Of a stretch of 38,835 nt of DNA, positions 8,226 to 15,728 are shown one piece after another (the stretch's first letter is position 1; each line of letters begins with the position of its first letter). Origin of the DNA: Microbacterium sp. (GTDB lineage: Bacteria; Actinomycetota; Actinomycetes; Actinomycetales; Microbacteriaceae); assembly GCA_031277885.1 (NCBI GenBank), contig JAITLM010000163.1, positions 1-38,835 of the forward strand, in the 5' to 3' direction. A program made the translations under genes and the position numbers. The notes under the pieces were generated by a model. That model ran no database searches and had not been told where the DNA came from. It was given only the letters and a program-made list of their open reading frames with translations.

Positions 8226-8372
8226 ATGAACAGCACCCCTGACGAAACCGAGGACCTCTCGATCTACAGCACCCGGCGGCAGCGCCGGATCCGCATCACC
8301 GCGTGGGTCGTGATCGTCGCTCTCATCCTGGTGGGCGGCGGATCCACCGTGCTCGCGGTGCTGCTCGGCTGA
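8226..8372 (+). CDS. 48-residue single-span membrane protein behind purL
   Basis: This short frame starts MNSTPDETEDLSIYSTRRQR, continues RIRITAWVVIVALILVGGGS and ends TVLAVLLG. It has an acidic head, a basic stretch (RRQRRIRI) and one C-terminal membrane helix of about 20 residues, so a tail-anchored or N-in topology is expected. AGGA precedes the ATG at suitable distance. It lies 19 bases after purL and is followed by a GC-rich hairpin, so it is probably the last gene of that transcript. The function is unknown. Confidence 0.65.
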   Translation: MNSTPDETEDLSIYSTRRQRRIRITAWVVIVALILVGGGSTVLAVLLG

Positions 8373-8384
8373 GACGCCGCCCGT

Positions 8385-8417
8385 GCAGGGCGCCGGGGTT
8401 CACCCCGGGCGCCCTGC
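8385..8417. terminator. Hairpin after the purL unit
   Basis: GCAGGGCGCCGGGG at 8385-8398 pairs with CCCCGGGCGCCCTGC at 8403-8417, with one bulged base and a TTCA loop. It lies 12 bases after the small membrane-protein stop. There is no T run, which is common for terminators in this GC-rich group. Confidence 0.65.
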
Positions 8418-8448
8418 GGCGTACCCTCGGGCAGGGAACGGAGGCGCC

Positions 8449-8772
8449 ATGACCGTCCAGCCCATCGACGTCGCCCTCGATGCGAGCATCGAGGGATTCC
8501 TCATCGGATCCCCGGTGAGCATCATCCGCGAGTACGCATCGACGCCCGGATCCGGACCGCGACTGCACCGGCATCCCTACGTCGAGACGTTCGTGATCCA
8601 CCGCGGCCGCGCCCTGTTCACCGTCGGCGAGGAGCAGGTCGTGGGCGCGGGCGGGCAGATCCTCGTGGTGCCGGCGCTCGTCGCGCACCGGTTCGAGGTG
8701 CTCGACGGCGGCACCTACGAGGCCACGCACGTGCACGCGAACGACCGGTTCGTGACGGAGTGGCTCGAGTAG
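8449..8772 (+). CDS. Single-domain cupin protein
   Basis: The 107-residue product is a compact cupin barrel. Motif 1 is visible as RLHRHPYVETFVIHRGRALF (two His and Glu positioned to bind a metal) and motif 2 as VPALVAHRFEVLDGG, with a further AThVHAN near the C-terminus. Small cupins of this type bind a metal and a small ligand; the substrate is not predictable. The ATG at 8449 has GGAGG four bases upstream and is preferred over the in-frame upstream ATG at 8383, which lies in the hairpin region. It is followed 39 bases later by the DksA-like gene on the same strand. Confidence 0.85.
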   Translation: MTVQPIDVALDASIEGFLIGSPVSIIREYASTPGSGPRLHRHPYVETFVIHRGRALFTVGEEQVVGAGGQILVVPALVAHRFEVLDGGTYEATHVHANDRFVTEWLE

Positions 8773-8811
8773 CGGTCCGCGGATGTCGGATCCGGCGGCT
8801 ACTGTGACCGC

Positions 8812-9162
8812 ATGACCGCCGACGCCCGCGCGCTGCTCGAAGAGCTCCGCGTGCGCGCCGCGGCACGGTCGGCCTCCGCCTCGCACGCCCTCGACGAGCT
8901 CGTGCACGACCGGGAGGGCTCGAACGATGACGACGAGCACGACCCCGAGGGCGTGACGCTGTCATCCGAGTGGTCGCGGCTGTCCGCGCTGGCGGAGGAC
9001 GCCGCCGCTCAGCTGCAGCAGGTCGATGACGCTCTCGCCCGTCTGGAGGCGGGCGGCTACGGCGTCTGCACCTCCTGCGGGCGACCGATCCCCCTTGCGC
9101 GGCTCGAGGTGCGCCCTTTCGCCGAGCACTGCGTCGCCTGCGCCGAGCGGCTGGGGCGCTGA
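8812..9162 (+). CDS. DksA/TraR-family zinc-finger protein
   Basis: This 116-residue protein has a long N-terminal helical part (about 1-80, with an acidic insert NDDDEHDPEG) and a C-terminal four-cysteine zinc finger: YGVCTSCG (Cys86, Cys89) and HCVACAE (Cys107, Cys110). DksA/TraR proteins enter the RNA polymerase secondary channel and modulate initiation. Many short actinobacterial members lack a proven role, so only the family is assigned. No signal or membrane segment is present. It is convergent with the LuxR-type gene, whose end is 45 bases away. Confidence 0.88.
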   Translation: MTADARALLEELRVRAAARSASASHALDELVHDREGSNDDDEHDPEGVTLSSEWSRLSALAEDAAAQLQQVDDALARLEAGGYGVCTSCGRPIPLARLEVRPFAEHCVACAERLGR

Positions 9163-9207
9163 GGGCGATACCCTGCCGCGCTCTCGCGGGACCCGCCGGC
9201 GGGGTTC

Positions 9208-10848
9208 TCAGCGCTCGCCGTCGTCCAGGAGGCCCTGCGCGCGTCCGACCGCGATCGCGTCCTCCCTGTTCGTCACTCCGAGCTTGCGATAGATGCTTCT
9301 GACCTGGGACTTGACGGTGTTGGACGAGACGTAGAGGGTGGACGCCACGGCTCTGATCGATGACGTGCGGACCAGCTCGCCGAGCACGACCGCTTCGCGC
9401 TCGGTCAGGTTCGCCGCGGTCTCGCCATGGAGCAGGAGCGATCGCGCCGGAACGCTCTGGGCGATGTCGGCGCGACCGGCGTCCGCAAGCGCCCTCCTGA
9501 CCCTTTCCAGGTCGGATGACGGGATCAGCACGAGCGCCAGACGTTGACCGCTGTGCTCCAGGACGGCGGCGAGCTGGCGCGCGAGCCCCGCGGTCCGGGC
9601 CGACGGCGCGGCGCGGAGAAGAGCGGCCAGCTCGATCGTCAGGCGTTCGGCCTCCGAGCGGGCGGAGAGCCCTGCGCCGACGGCGCGCCTCGATTCGCTG
9701 AGAACCGTGTCGATCCGCCCGAGCACCAGAGCCACACGCGCGCGCTGCACGTGCGCGTCGGCGCCGACGCCCAGATCGCGGCGGAGGGCCACCGAGGCGG
9801 CGTGAGGATCGCCGAGCGCGAGATGGATCACTCCGCGGATCCCCGCGAGCCGGTGCCGGGCGTCGACGGATCGCCCTTCGGCACCCCGCCTCGCGACGAA
9901 GGCGTCGAGCCGCGCGATCGCCTCTCCCGCGCGCCCGTCGACGAGCTCCGTCCACGCTTCGACGATCGCGATCTCCGCCCAGAACTCGATCGTGTCGCGA
10001 TCGTTGACCATGCTCGCCAGCTGCGCGCGCGCCGCGGCGGTGTCGAAGCGCTCGAGGGCGATCATCGCTTCGGCCAGTCGGTAGAAGGTGCCGGAGTACA
10101 TCGATCTCTGGACATCCGTCCAGAGACCGTCCCGCGCGAGCTCGGCGTATCGCGCGGCCTGCCCCATCTCGCCGCGGAGGGCATGGATGCCCGCCAGCAT
10201 CGAGATGTTCCCGAACCCGTTGTGTGGGCGTTCCGGCGCCGCCTCGGCGTAGCCCTTCGCCAGCGTTCCGAGCGCCTCCTCGACGTTCCCGGCGTAGTAG
10301 AGCGACGTCCCGATCTGGCTGTAGATCCGCGGGATGTCGCCGACCTCGTCGCGCTGGTCGTCGCTCAGGCGGTCGAGCGCGCGCACCGCCGCTCGCGCGG
10401 AGCGGATCCCGAGACGAGGACGGCCGAGGAGGCGATACGCGACCGCTTCACTGGCCCGGATGAGGGCGCGATCGATCGCAGGGAGTTCGCGCTTCTTGCC
10501 GTGCGCCGCCCGCAGGACGGAGAGGAGGAGGCGCGCGGACCGGAGGCGGTGGTGCGGGAGGCCGTAGAACGACAGGCCGTACACGAAGCCGAGAAGCGGA
10601 CGGCTCTGGAGATCGGACGGCGGCAGGTCGCGGAGAAGTTCGCGGAGATCGTCCGAATGGGCGGCGATCAGCGCGAACCATTCGGCGCGGAGCAGCTCCA
10701 TGACGGCGTCGTAGTCCTCGATCGCGACGGCGTCCGAGATCTCCTGCACGGTCGCCGGCACGGCCAGCTCGGGAGGGTTCCGGAAAGGGGTTCCTCCGCT
10801 GTGTGCGTCGGTCTTCTGTCCGTCTCCCAGAGCCGGCATGCTCTCCAT
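9208..10848 (-). CDS. LuxR-family transcriptional regulator with helical-repeat sensor region
   Basis: The product has 546 residues. The C-terminal 66 residues form a LuxR/GerE helix-turn-helix: LTEREAVVLGELV, VSSNTVKSQVRSIYRKLGVT, then NREDAIAVGRAQGL. The rest is a helical TPR-like scaffold (for example GTSLYYAGNVEEALGTLAKG) similar to the MalT C-terminal superhelix. No Walker A motif of the LAL/MalT ATPase is present, so it is a short form lacking the NTPase. The first ATG (10848) lies inside a dyad, ATATCcGATAT; the second ATG (10839) has GGAG close by and may be the true start. It is divergent from an MFS permease, and a related dyad precedes the surface-protein gene, so it may control both. 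Confidence 0.85.
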   Translation of the reverse strand: MESMPALGDGQKTDAHSGGTPFRNPPELAVPATVQEISDAVAIEDYDAVMELLRAEWFALIAAHSDDLRELLRDLPPSDLQSRPLLGFVYGLSFYGLPHHRLRSARLLLSVLRAAHGKKRELPAIDRALIRASEAVAYRLLGRPRLGIRSARAAVRALDRLSDDQRDEVGDIPRIYSQIGTSLYYAGNVEEALGTLAKGYAEAAPERPHNGFGNISMLAGIHALRGEMGQAARYAELARDGLWTDVQRSMYSGTFYRLAEAMIALERFDTAAARAQLASMVNDRDTIEFWAEIAIVEAWTELVDGRAGEAIARLDAFVARRGAEGRSVDARHRLAGIRGVIHLALGDPHAASVALRRDLGVGADAHVQRARVALVLGRIDTVLSESRRAVGAGLSARSEAERLTIELAALLRAAPSARTAGLARQLAAVLEHSGQRLALVLIPSSDLERVRRALADAGRADIAQSVPARSLLLHGETAANLTEREAVVLGELVRTSSIRAVASTLYVSSNTVKSQVRSIYRKLGVTNREDAIAVGRAQGLLDDGER

Positions 10849-10857
10849 ATCCGATAT
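10847..10857. promoter_or_regulatory. Dyad ATATCcGATAT at the LuxR-type gene start
   Basis: This 11-nt dyad is symmetrical around one central base and overlaps the first possible start codon of the regulator. Its core TATCCGATA recurs in a longer dyad at 12364-12376, upstream of the surface-protein gene. A common regulator, perhaps the LuxR-type protein itself, is a reasonable inference. Confidence 0.4.
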
Positions 10858-10973
10858 TCTGCCGGAGCCGTCACCTCCCGATCGACTGCGGGTACGGCCA
10901 TGCTCCGGGGAGTCGATGCGCCCGCCCGGTCACCCCGCCGGGAGAAGGCGGGCACTCCGGATGAGAGGCCGTC

Positions 10974-12257
10974 ATGACGCATGTCGCGGGAGACCCGATG
11001 CCCCGTGATCGCCAGGACGCCCCCGCCGCCGACACGCGATTTCTGGGCCTGAAGGCGAACCTCGCGAAGTTCTTCCTGCTCGCCGCCCTCGTTCCTCCGG
11101 CGACCGTGGCGATCGCCCGACGGGCGTCGGAGGTCGAGGGCGCCGACGCGGCGGCGGGCTGGACCACGGCCGCCATCGCCGTCGGCTCCGGCAGCGCGAT
11201 CGTGGGCGCCCTGGTGGCGGGGTGGGCCGCCGACCTCGGGACGCGGTCGCTGCGCAGCCGCTGGTGGGTCCTCTTCGGGGGCACCGCACTGGGAGTCCTC
11301 GCGCTCGTGTGGATGAGCCTCGCCCGTTCCGGATGGGAGCTCGCCGCGGGCTGGGGCCTGGCACAGGCAGGCATGTCGGGAGCGATCGCCGTGTCCCGGG
11401 CCCTGCTGACGCACGTGCCGGCCGTGCGGCGGGAGCGCAGCGCGGTCGTCATGATCGCGGTGTCATCGGTGGGACTGCTGGTGCCCATCGCGATGCTGAT
11501 GCTGCTTCCCGGATCCGCATGGGGGACGTCGATCTGCCTCGCGCTGTGCGCGGCGGCCGTGCCCGCGATCGCACTCGCGCGCACCTCTCGGCGGGCGGCG
11601 GATCCCGGCAGCACACAGACCCCCGAGCCCGCGGCCGAAGCGGACCGCGCGGCGCCGCGGATGTCGTGGGCCGCGGTTCTCGTGCTCGGCTTCAGTTCGC
11701 AGGTCGCGCTGTCGGCCTATCTGACGTACCACCCGCTGGATATCGTGGCGCGTCTCGGCCTCGACTGGGATCGGGCGACGCAGGCGGGAACCCTCGTCCT
11801 CGCCGTGGCGCTCCTCGGTCTCGTCGGGGCGGCCGCCGTCATGCTGATCCTCCCCCGCCTGCTCGGACGCACGCTTCCCCTTCTCTCCCTCGCGGGCGTG
11901 CTGCTGGTGGCGGGCTTGATCCTCCGGGCGACGACGGCCTCCCTCGCGATGCTGGCGGTCGCAGGCCTTCTCAGCGGGATCGCGATCGGCATCAGCACCA
12001 CCCTGCTCTTCACCGCGGCACTGGCGCTCACGACCTCGGAACGAGCCGGCCGGAGGCTGGGCGCGTACAGCGCCGTCATCGGCATCGGCCAGCTCCTCGG
12101 CCCGTCGCTCGTCCTCGGGGCCGTGATCGCGATCAGAGGCGTCCCGGACTACTCCGCACTCTTCCTGCTGCTCGCCCTCATCCCGCTCGGCTGGATCACC
12201 ATCGCGGTCGTGTCGATGCTCCGTCAGCGCCGCAGGGATGCGCTGCGGTCCTGCTGA
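10974..12257 (+). CDS. Major facilitator superfamily permease
   Basis: This 427-residue integral membrane protein has about twelve hydrophobic segments, for example FFLLAALVPPATVAIA, AAIAVGSGSAIVGALVAGW, VLFGGTALGVLALVWM, and in the second half LPLLSLAGVLLVAGLIL and SALFLLLALIPLGWITIAVV. A cytoplasmic loop rich in Pro and Asp/Glu separates the halves near residue 210. The short loop WAADLGTRSLRSRWW after helix 2 fits the MFS motif A position, though it is poorly conserved. The substrate is unknown. Two starts are plausible: ATG 10974 (GAGAGG upstream) and ATG 10998 (GGGAGA upstream, giving MPRDRQ). It is divergent from the LuxR-type regulator across about 125 bases. Confidence 0.85.
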   Translation: MTHVAGDPMPRDRQDAPAADTRFLGLKANLAKFFLLAALVPPATVAIARRASEVEGADAAAGWTTAAIAVGSGSAIVGALVAGWAADLGTRSLRSRWWVLFGGTALGVLALVWMSLARSGWELAAGWGLAQAGMSGAIAVSRALLTHVPAVRRERSAVVMIAVSSVGLLVPIAMLMLLPGSAWGTSICLALCAAAVPAIALARTSRRAADPGSTQTPEPAAEADRAAPRMSWAAVLVLGFSSQVALSAYLTYHPLDIVARLGLDWDRATQAGTLVLAVALLGLVGAAAVMLILPRLLGRTLPLLSLAGVLLVAGLILRATTASLAMLAVAGLLSGIAIGISTTLLFTAALALTTSERAGRRLGAYSAVIGIGQLLGPSLVLGAVIAIRGVPDYSALFLLLALIPLGWITIAVVSMLRQRRRDALRSC

Positions 12258-12301
12258 CCGACCGAGGCTCCCACGCGCGCGTGTCAGTGGCGCGATGTCT
12301 C

Positions 12302-12322
12302 GTTTCACCCCCGTTTCACCCC
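12302..12322. repeat. Tandem GTTTCACCCC direct repeat
   Basis: GTTTCACCCC occurs at 12302-12311 and again at 12313-12322, one helical turn (11 nt) apart, in the intergenic region before the surface-protein gene. Direct repeats on one face of the helix are typical of activator sites. No binding protein is identified. Confidence 0.35.
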
Positions 12323-12349
12323 GGATTCGATCGCATCCTCCCGACCGCT

Positions 12350-12382
12350 CGGACAGGCTGTTGGGTATCCGATACCTGTCCG
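12350..12382. promoter_or_regulatory. Nested dyad GGTATCcGATACC within CGGACAGG/CCTGTCCG
   Basis: GGTATC-C-GATACC lies at 12364-12376. The flanks CGGACAGG (12350-12357) and CCTGTCCG (12375-12382) form an outer inverted repeat. The inner core TATCCGATA is shared with the dyad at the LuxR-type gene start. The site is 135 bases before the start of the surface-protein gene, a fitting place for a regulator site. A hairpin GCGGAGC/GCTCCGC follows at 12392-12408. Confidence 0.45.
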
Positions 12383-12516
12383 GCGCGGAGAGCGGAGCAG
12401 CGCTCCGCCGGCGCGGATGCGGGACACCGGACCTGGCTGCGGACGCGACCTTCGCGGCCGTCGCCCGTGTCGTGAGCCCGAATTCCGGAGCGTAGAAATG
12501 AAGGGGACCAACTGAG

Positions 12517-13908
12517 ATGGTGCAAGGACGCGCAGGGGGAGAGACTCAGGGGCCGAGCGCGCCGGAGGGCGGACCGTCGGCTGCGGCGGCGAGACGGATC
12601 AGCCGGCGCACGATCGTTCGAGGCGCGGCGTGGAGCGTGCCCGTGATCGCGACGGCCGCGGCCATGCCGCTGGCGGCAGCGTCCGTGGGCGCTCCGACGC
12701 TGGCGTTCATCAACGGCCCCTACTCCGTGGGCGGCTGCAGCGATCTGACCGGCGTGACTCTCGCCGCGACGACCAACGGCACGACCCCCGCGGCGAGCAC
12801 GACGGTGAGCGTCGTCCTGCCGAGCGGCCTCACCTGGACGGACGGGTTCACCGGCCCCCGCAGCTTCACCACCGACCCGAACGGCAAGGTCGTCCTGCCC
12901 GCGATCACCGCGAAGCCCAACGCGGCCTCCACCCCGTCGATGGGTGCGTCGATGACCGGCGCGAACGCAACGGCACCGGTGGTCGTGACGGCTCAGGTCG
13001 GCGCGAAGATCTATGACGTCGTCTCCAGCGGGAACCCGCCCGCGACCGGGATCCCGCTCGGATCGGTCGCCGTCGGCCACGGAACCTTCCTCAACCCCGA
13101 CGGCAGCCTCGTGTACTTCAACACCGTCGCGGGGAAGGCGATGCCGCTCGCGACGAATGTCACCAGCGGCACCACCGTCCTCATCGGCGGCACCCAGTCG
13201 TACTCCACGTACGTGTCGGGCGGGGTCGCCACGGTTCAGGATGTCGCGACGGGCACCACGATCACGGCTGTCGGCGTGCCGAACGGATCCACCGTGGTCG
13301 GCCACGCGACCTTCCTCGCACCCAACGGAGACCTGTACTACTTCAACTCGGCGACGAACACGTCCGTCCTCGTCGCCTCCGGGGTGTCGAGCGCGAAGGT
13401 GTCGCTCTTCAGCGGCACGCAGCCCGTGCTGACCTTCGTCGCGGGCGGCGTCGCGAGGGCGTACAACGCCGCGACCGGAAGCTACGTCACCGCGACCGGC
13501 GTCCCCGCCGGCACCACCGCCGTCGGCCATTCCACGTACCTCGCACCCGACGGGCTCCTGTACTACTACCGGGCCGCGACCGGCACCGCAATCGTGGTCA
13601 GCTCCGGGGTGTCCAGCGCGACGACGGCGCTCTACGGCGGCACCGACCCCTACGTGACGTATGTGACCACCGGCATCCCCGCGGTCTACGGCGTCACCAA
13701 CGGGACCTACCAGACGGCGACCGGCGTTCCGGCGAACTCGGTCGTCGTCGGCCACGCGACCTATCTCGCCCCGGACGGCCGGCTGGTCTACTACAACGCG
13801 GGAGCGAACGCCCCGATCGTCCTCGACACGGGCGTGACGAGCGCTGTCGTCCACCTCTACGGCGGCACCGACCCGATCGCGACCTACACGCACAACCTCG
13901 TCTGCTGA
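12517..13908 (+). CDS. Exported surface protein with 75-residue tandem repeats
   Basis: The 463-residue product has a Tat-like signal: ISRRTIVRGAAWSVPVIATA followed by AAMPLAAAS at about 28-56, a form common in Microbacteriaceae cell-surface proteins. Residues 57-165 form a Thr/Ala/Val-rich beta domain (TLAFINGPYSVGGCSDLTGV). Residues 177-463 hold four tandem repeats of exactly 75 residues, the last truncated; each has the pattern VGHxTxLxPdGxLxYf, a variable strand, GVTSAxxxLxGGTxP and a TGVP turn. The ends carry Cys74 and Cys463, which could form a disulphide. No sortase motif is seen. AAGGGGA lies 10 bases before the ATG. A strong terminator follows. A role in surface binding is inference. 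Confidence 0.85.
   Translation: MVQGRAGGETQGPSAPEGGPSAAAARRISRRTIVRGAAWSVPVIATAAAMPLAAASVGAPTLAFINGPYSVGGCSDLTGVTLAATTNGTTPAASTTVSVVLPSGLTWTDGFTGPRSFTTDPNGKVVLPAITAKPNAASTPSMGASMTGANATAPVVVTAQVGAKIYDVVSSGNPPATGIPLGSVAVGHGTFLNPDGSLVYFNTVAGKAMPLATNVTSGTTVLIGGTQSYSTYVSGGVATVQDVATGTTITAVGVPNGSTVVGHATFLAPNGDLYYFNSATNTSVLVASGVSSAKVSLFSGTQPVLTFVAGGVARAYNAATGSYVTATGVPAGTTAVGHSTYLAPDGLLYYYRAATGTAIVVSSGVSSATTALYGGTDPYVTYVTTGIPAVYGVTNGTYQTATGVPANSVVVGHATYLAPDGRLVYYNAGANAPIVLDTGVTSAVVHLYGGTDPIATYTHNLVC
13045..13905 (+). repeat. 225-bp tandem repeat inside the surface-protein gene
   Basis: Units run approximately 13045-13269, 13270-13494, 13495-13719 and 13720-13905 (the last shortened). Each encodes one 75-residue repeat. 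The first is the most divergent; units 2 to 4 share motifs such as GTxPxxTxV and YLAPDG. The constant unit length suggests growth by in-frame duplication followed by drift. Confidence 0.8.
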
Positions 13909-13913
13909 CGCGG

Positions 13914-13955
13914 CGACGGAATGGCGGCACGCACGCGCACGCCGCCATTCCGTCG
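13914..13955. terminator. Strong hairpin after the surface-protein gene
   Basis: A 15-bp stem (13914-13928 with 13941-13955; core GACGGAATGGCGGC) closes a 12-nt loop five bases after the stop codon. There is no T run. It is a clear transcription terminator candidate. Confidence 0.75.
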
Positions 13956-13987
13956 GCGTCCGATCGGGCGGCGAGGCGCCTCGCCGA

Positions 13988-14025
13988 CCGTCTGGGGAAC
14001 GGCCAGCCGTCTGGGGAACGGCCAC
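13988..14025. repeat. 19-bp tandem duplication
   Basis: The 18-mer CCGTCTGGGGAACGGCCA occurs twice in tandem with a 19-nt period, the copies differing only in the last base. Each copy contains the short dyad CCGT/ACGG. It lies between the surface-protein terminator and the SGNH hydrolase. The rest of 13956-14188 shows no gene; a GGGCGC/GCGCCC hairpin lies just before the hydrolase start. Confidence 0.6.
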
Positions 14026-14188
14026 TGAAGGTCGAGGCGCCCCGCCCGGCCACAGTCCTGCTGGGCCGATCGGAGCCGTGCACTGCTCCGTCCGATGATC
14101 ATGCAACCGATATACCAGCAGGACAACCCCGTCGCGCCAGATGGTCGCTTCGCGAACGGGCGCCCGAAGCGCCCGGCAGAATGGATCC

Positions 14189-14884
14189 ATGACCGCCGAC
14201 GCCGACGTCCTCGCCCGCGCCCTCTCCGCCGACGCCCCGCTCACCTGGGTGCTCACGGGGGATTCGATCACTCATGGGCTCGTGCACACGCAGGGCGGGC
14301 GCACCTACGCGGAGCACCTGCACGAGATCGTCCGCGGCGAGCTCGGCCGGGTGCACGACGCGGTCATCGACACGGCGATCAGCGGCTGGCGGATCGTGCA
14401 GATCCTGGAGGACTTCGACCGGCGGGTCGCGACCTGGCGCCCGCAGGTGGTCACGCTCATGATCGGCACGAACGACTGCTCCGATGGGGGCGTGTTCCCC
14501 GTGATCGGCCCGGCGGACTTCGCGCTCTCGCTCAGAGAGTTCGTGCAGCGCGTCCGCGCCCTCGGCGCGATCCCGGTGCTGCAGACGCCGCCCGCGGTGG
14601 ACGTGCCGAACGCTCCGGAGCGCGGCCGCATCGCCGCCTTCGCCCAGGCCGTCCGCGATGTCGCCGCGGCCGAGGACGCGATCCTCGTCGACCAGTTCGC
14701 GCGCTACGACGAGCTCGGGGGCGGCGGGGTGCCGTGGGGGCTCATGAACGACCCGTTCCACCCCAACGCCGCGGGGCACGAGGCCCTCGCCCTCGAACTC
14801 GCCACCGTGCTCGGACTGGATCCGGCCGGATCCCGCGTGCTCCCGAAGCTCCGCGCCGACGTCGCCGCCGCGCGACTCGACTGA
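14189..14884 (+). CDS. SGNH/GDSL-type hydrolase
   Basis: The 231-residue product carries the four SGNH blocks: VLTGDSITHG with nucleophile Ser26, AISGW with Gly66, MIGTNDCSDG with Asn95, and NDPFHPNAAGH with Asp188 and His191. This is the complete catalytic set of an esterase or deacylase acting on acyl groups of small molecules or polysaccharides. There is no signal peptide, so it should be cytoplasmic. The frame opens earlier at 14141, but the ATG at 14189 gives a start (MTADADVL) close to the first catalytic block; neither start has a strong ribosome site. It is not clearly linked to its neighbours. Confidence 0.88.
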   Translation: MTADADVLARALSADAPLTWVLTGDSITHGLVHTQGGRTYAEHLHEIVRGELGRVHDAVIDTAISGWRIVQILEDFDRRVATWRPQVVTLMIGTNDCSDGGVFPVIGPADFALSLREFVQRVRALGAIPVLQTPPAVDVPNAPERGRIAAFAQAVRDVAAAEDAILVDQFARYDELGGGGVPWGLMNDPFHPNAAGHEALALELATVLGLDPAGSRVLPKLRADVAAARLD

Positions 14885-14956
14885 GCCGCGCAGCACTCGC
14901 GGTGCGCTGTCCGATTCCCGCCAGAACCGCGGAGCGGATCCGCGAAGACTGAGGGC

Positions 14957-15642
14957 ATGGACTTCCTCACGGCGCTCGATCCGCACACCACGATCTCCCC
15001 GGCGATCCTGTACTTCGGCACCCCCGTGTCGCTGCTGTCGACCGTCGACGATCAGGGGCACGCGAATCTCGCGCCGAACTCGTCGCTGTGGTGGCTCGGC
15101 CAGAACGCGGTGATCGGCATCGGATCCCGCAGCCAGACGGCGCAGAACCTGCTCGCGACGGGCGAGGTCTGATCAACCTGCCCTCCGAGCGCGAGGTCGA
15201 CCACGTGGACCGGCTCGCGCTGACCACCGGACGCCCGGAGGTCTCGGCTCGGCGGCAGGCGGCCAGCTACCGGCACGTGCGCGACAAGTTCACCGAAGCG
15301 CGGGTCACGCCGCTCGATTCCGAGACCGTCGCCCCGCCGCGCATCGCGGAGTTCCCGGTGCATGTCGAGGGCGCCGTCGCGAAGGTGCATCCGCTGGGCA
15401 GCGCCACGAGTCCCGCCGAGGCCGACCTGCTCGCGGTCGAGATCGCCGTCACGCGCGTGCACGTGCTCGAGTCGCTGCGGCTCGCGGGACATGCCAACCG
15501 CATCGATCCGGAGCGGTGGGATCCGCTCATGCTGAGCTTCCAGCGCTTCTTCGGACTGGGCGCCGAGACGCGGCCCTCGCGCCTGGCCACGATCGATGAG
15601 GAGTGGTACCGGGGGTCGTCGGCACCGGCGACCGCGAGCTGA
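14957..15642 (+). pseudogene. Flavin-reductase-like (FMN-binding split-barrel) gene broken by a frameshift
   Basis: The first frame starts MDFLTALDPHTTISPAILYF and reads to NLLATGEV, then TGA at 15170-15172. The second frame continues directly with LINLPSEREVDHVDRLALTT to the stop at 15642. The join reads GAGGTCTGATCAAC; one extra C (GAGGTCCTGATC) would restore a continuous protein of about 228 residues. The joined sequence resembles flavin reductase-like domain proteins, with NSSLWWLGQNAVIGIGSRSQ as part of the FMN-binding strand set. Either the gene is dead or the base is a sequencing error. Confidence 0.75.
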
Positions 15643-15728
15643 GGTGCACGGCGGCGCTGACGAGAGTGCTGTGACTGCATCCCGGCCGATGACGAGGCGG
15701 TTCCGACCGGCATAGGCTGAGGGTCATC

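Noticed and set aside
9192..9203. Palindrome CCCGCCGGCGGG between convergent genes
   Set aside because: It is perfectly symmetrical with no loop and could arise by chance in GC-rich DNA; it may assist termination, but the evidence is thin.
12501..12518. Five-codon mini-frame ATG AAG GGG ACC AAC TGA directly before the surface-protein start
   Set aside because: It coincides with the ribosome binding sequence of the surface-protein gene and is most likely chance.
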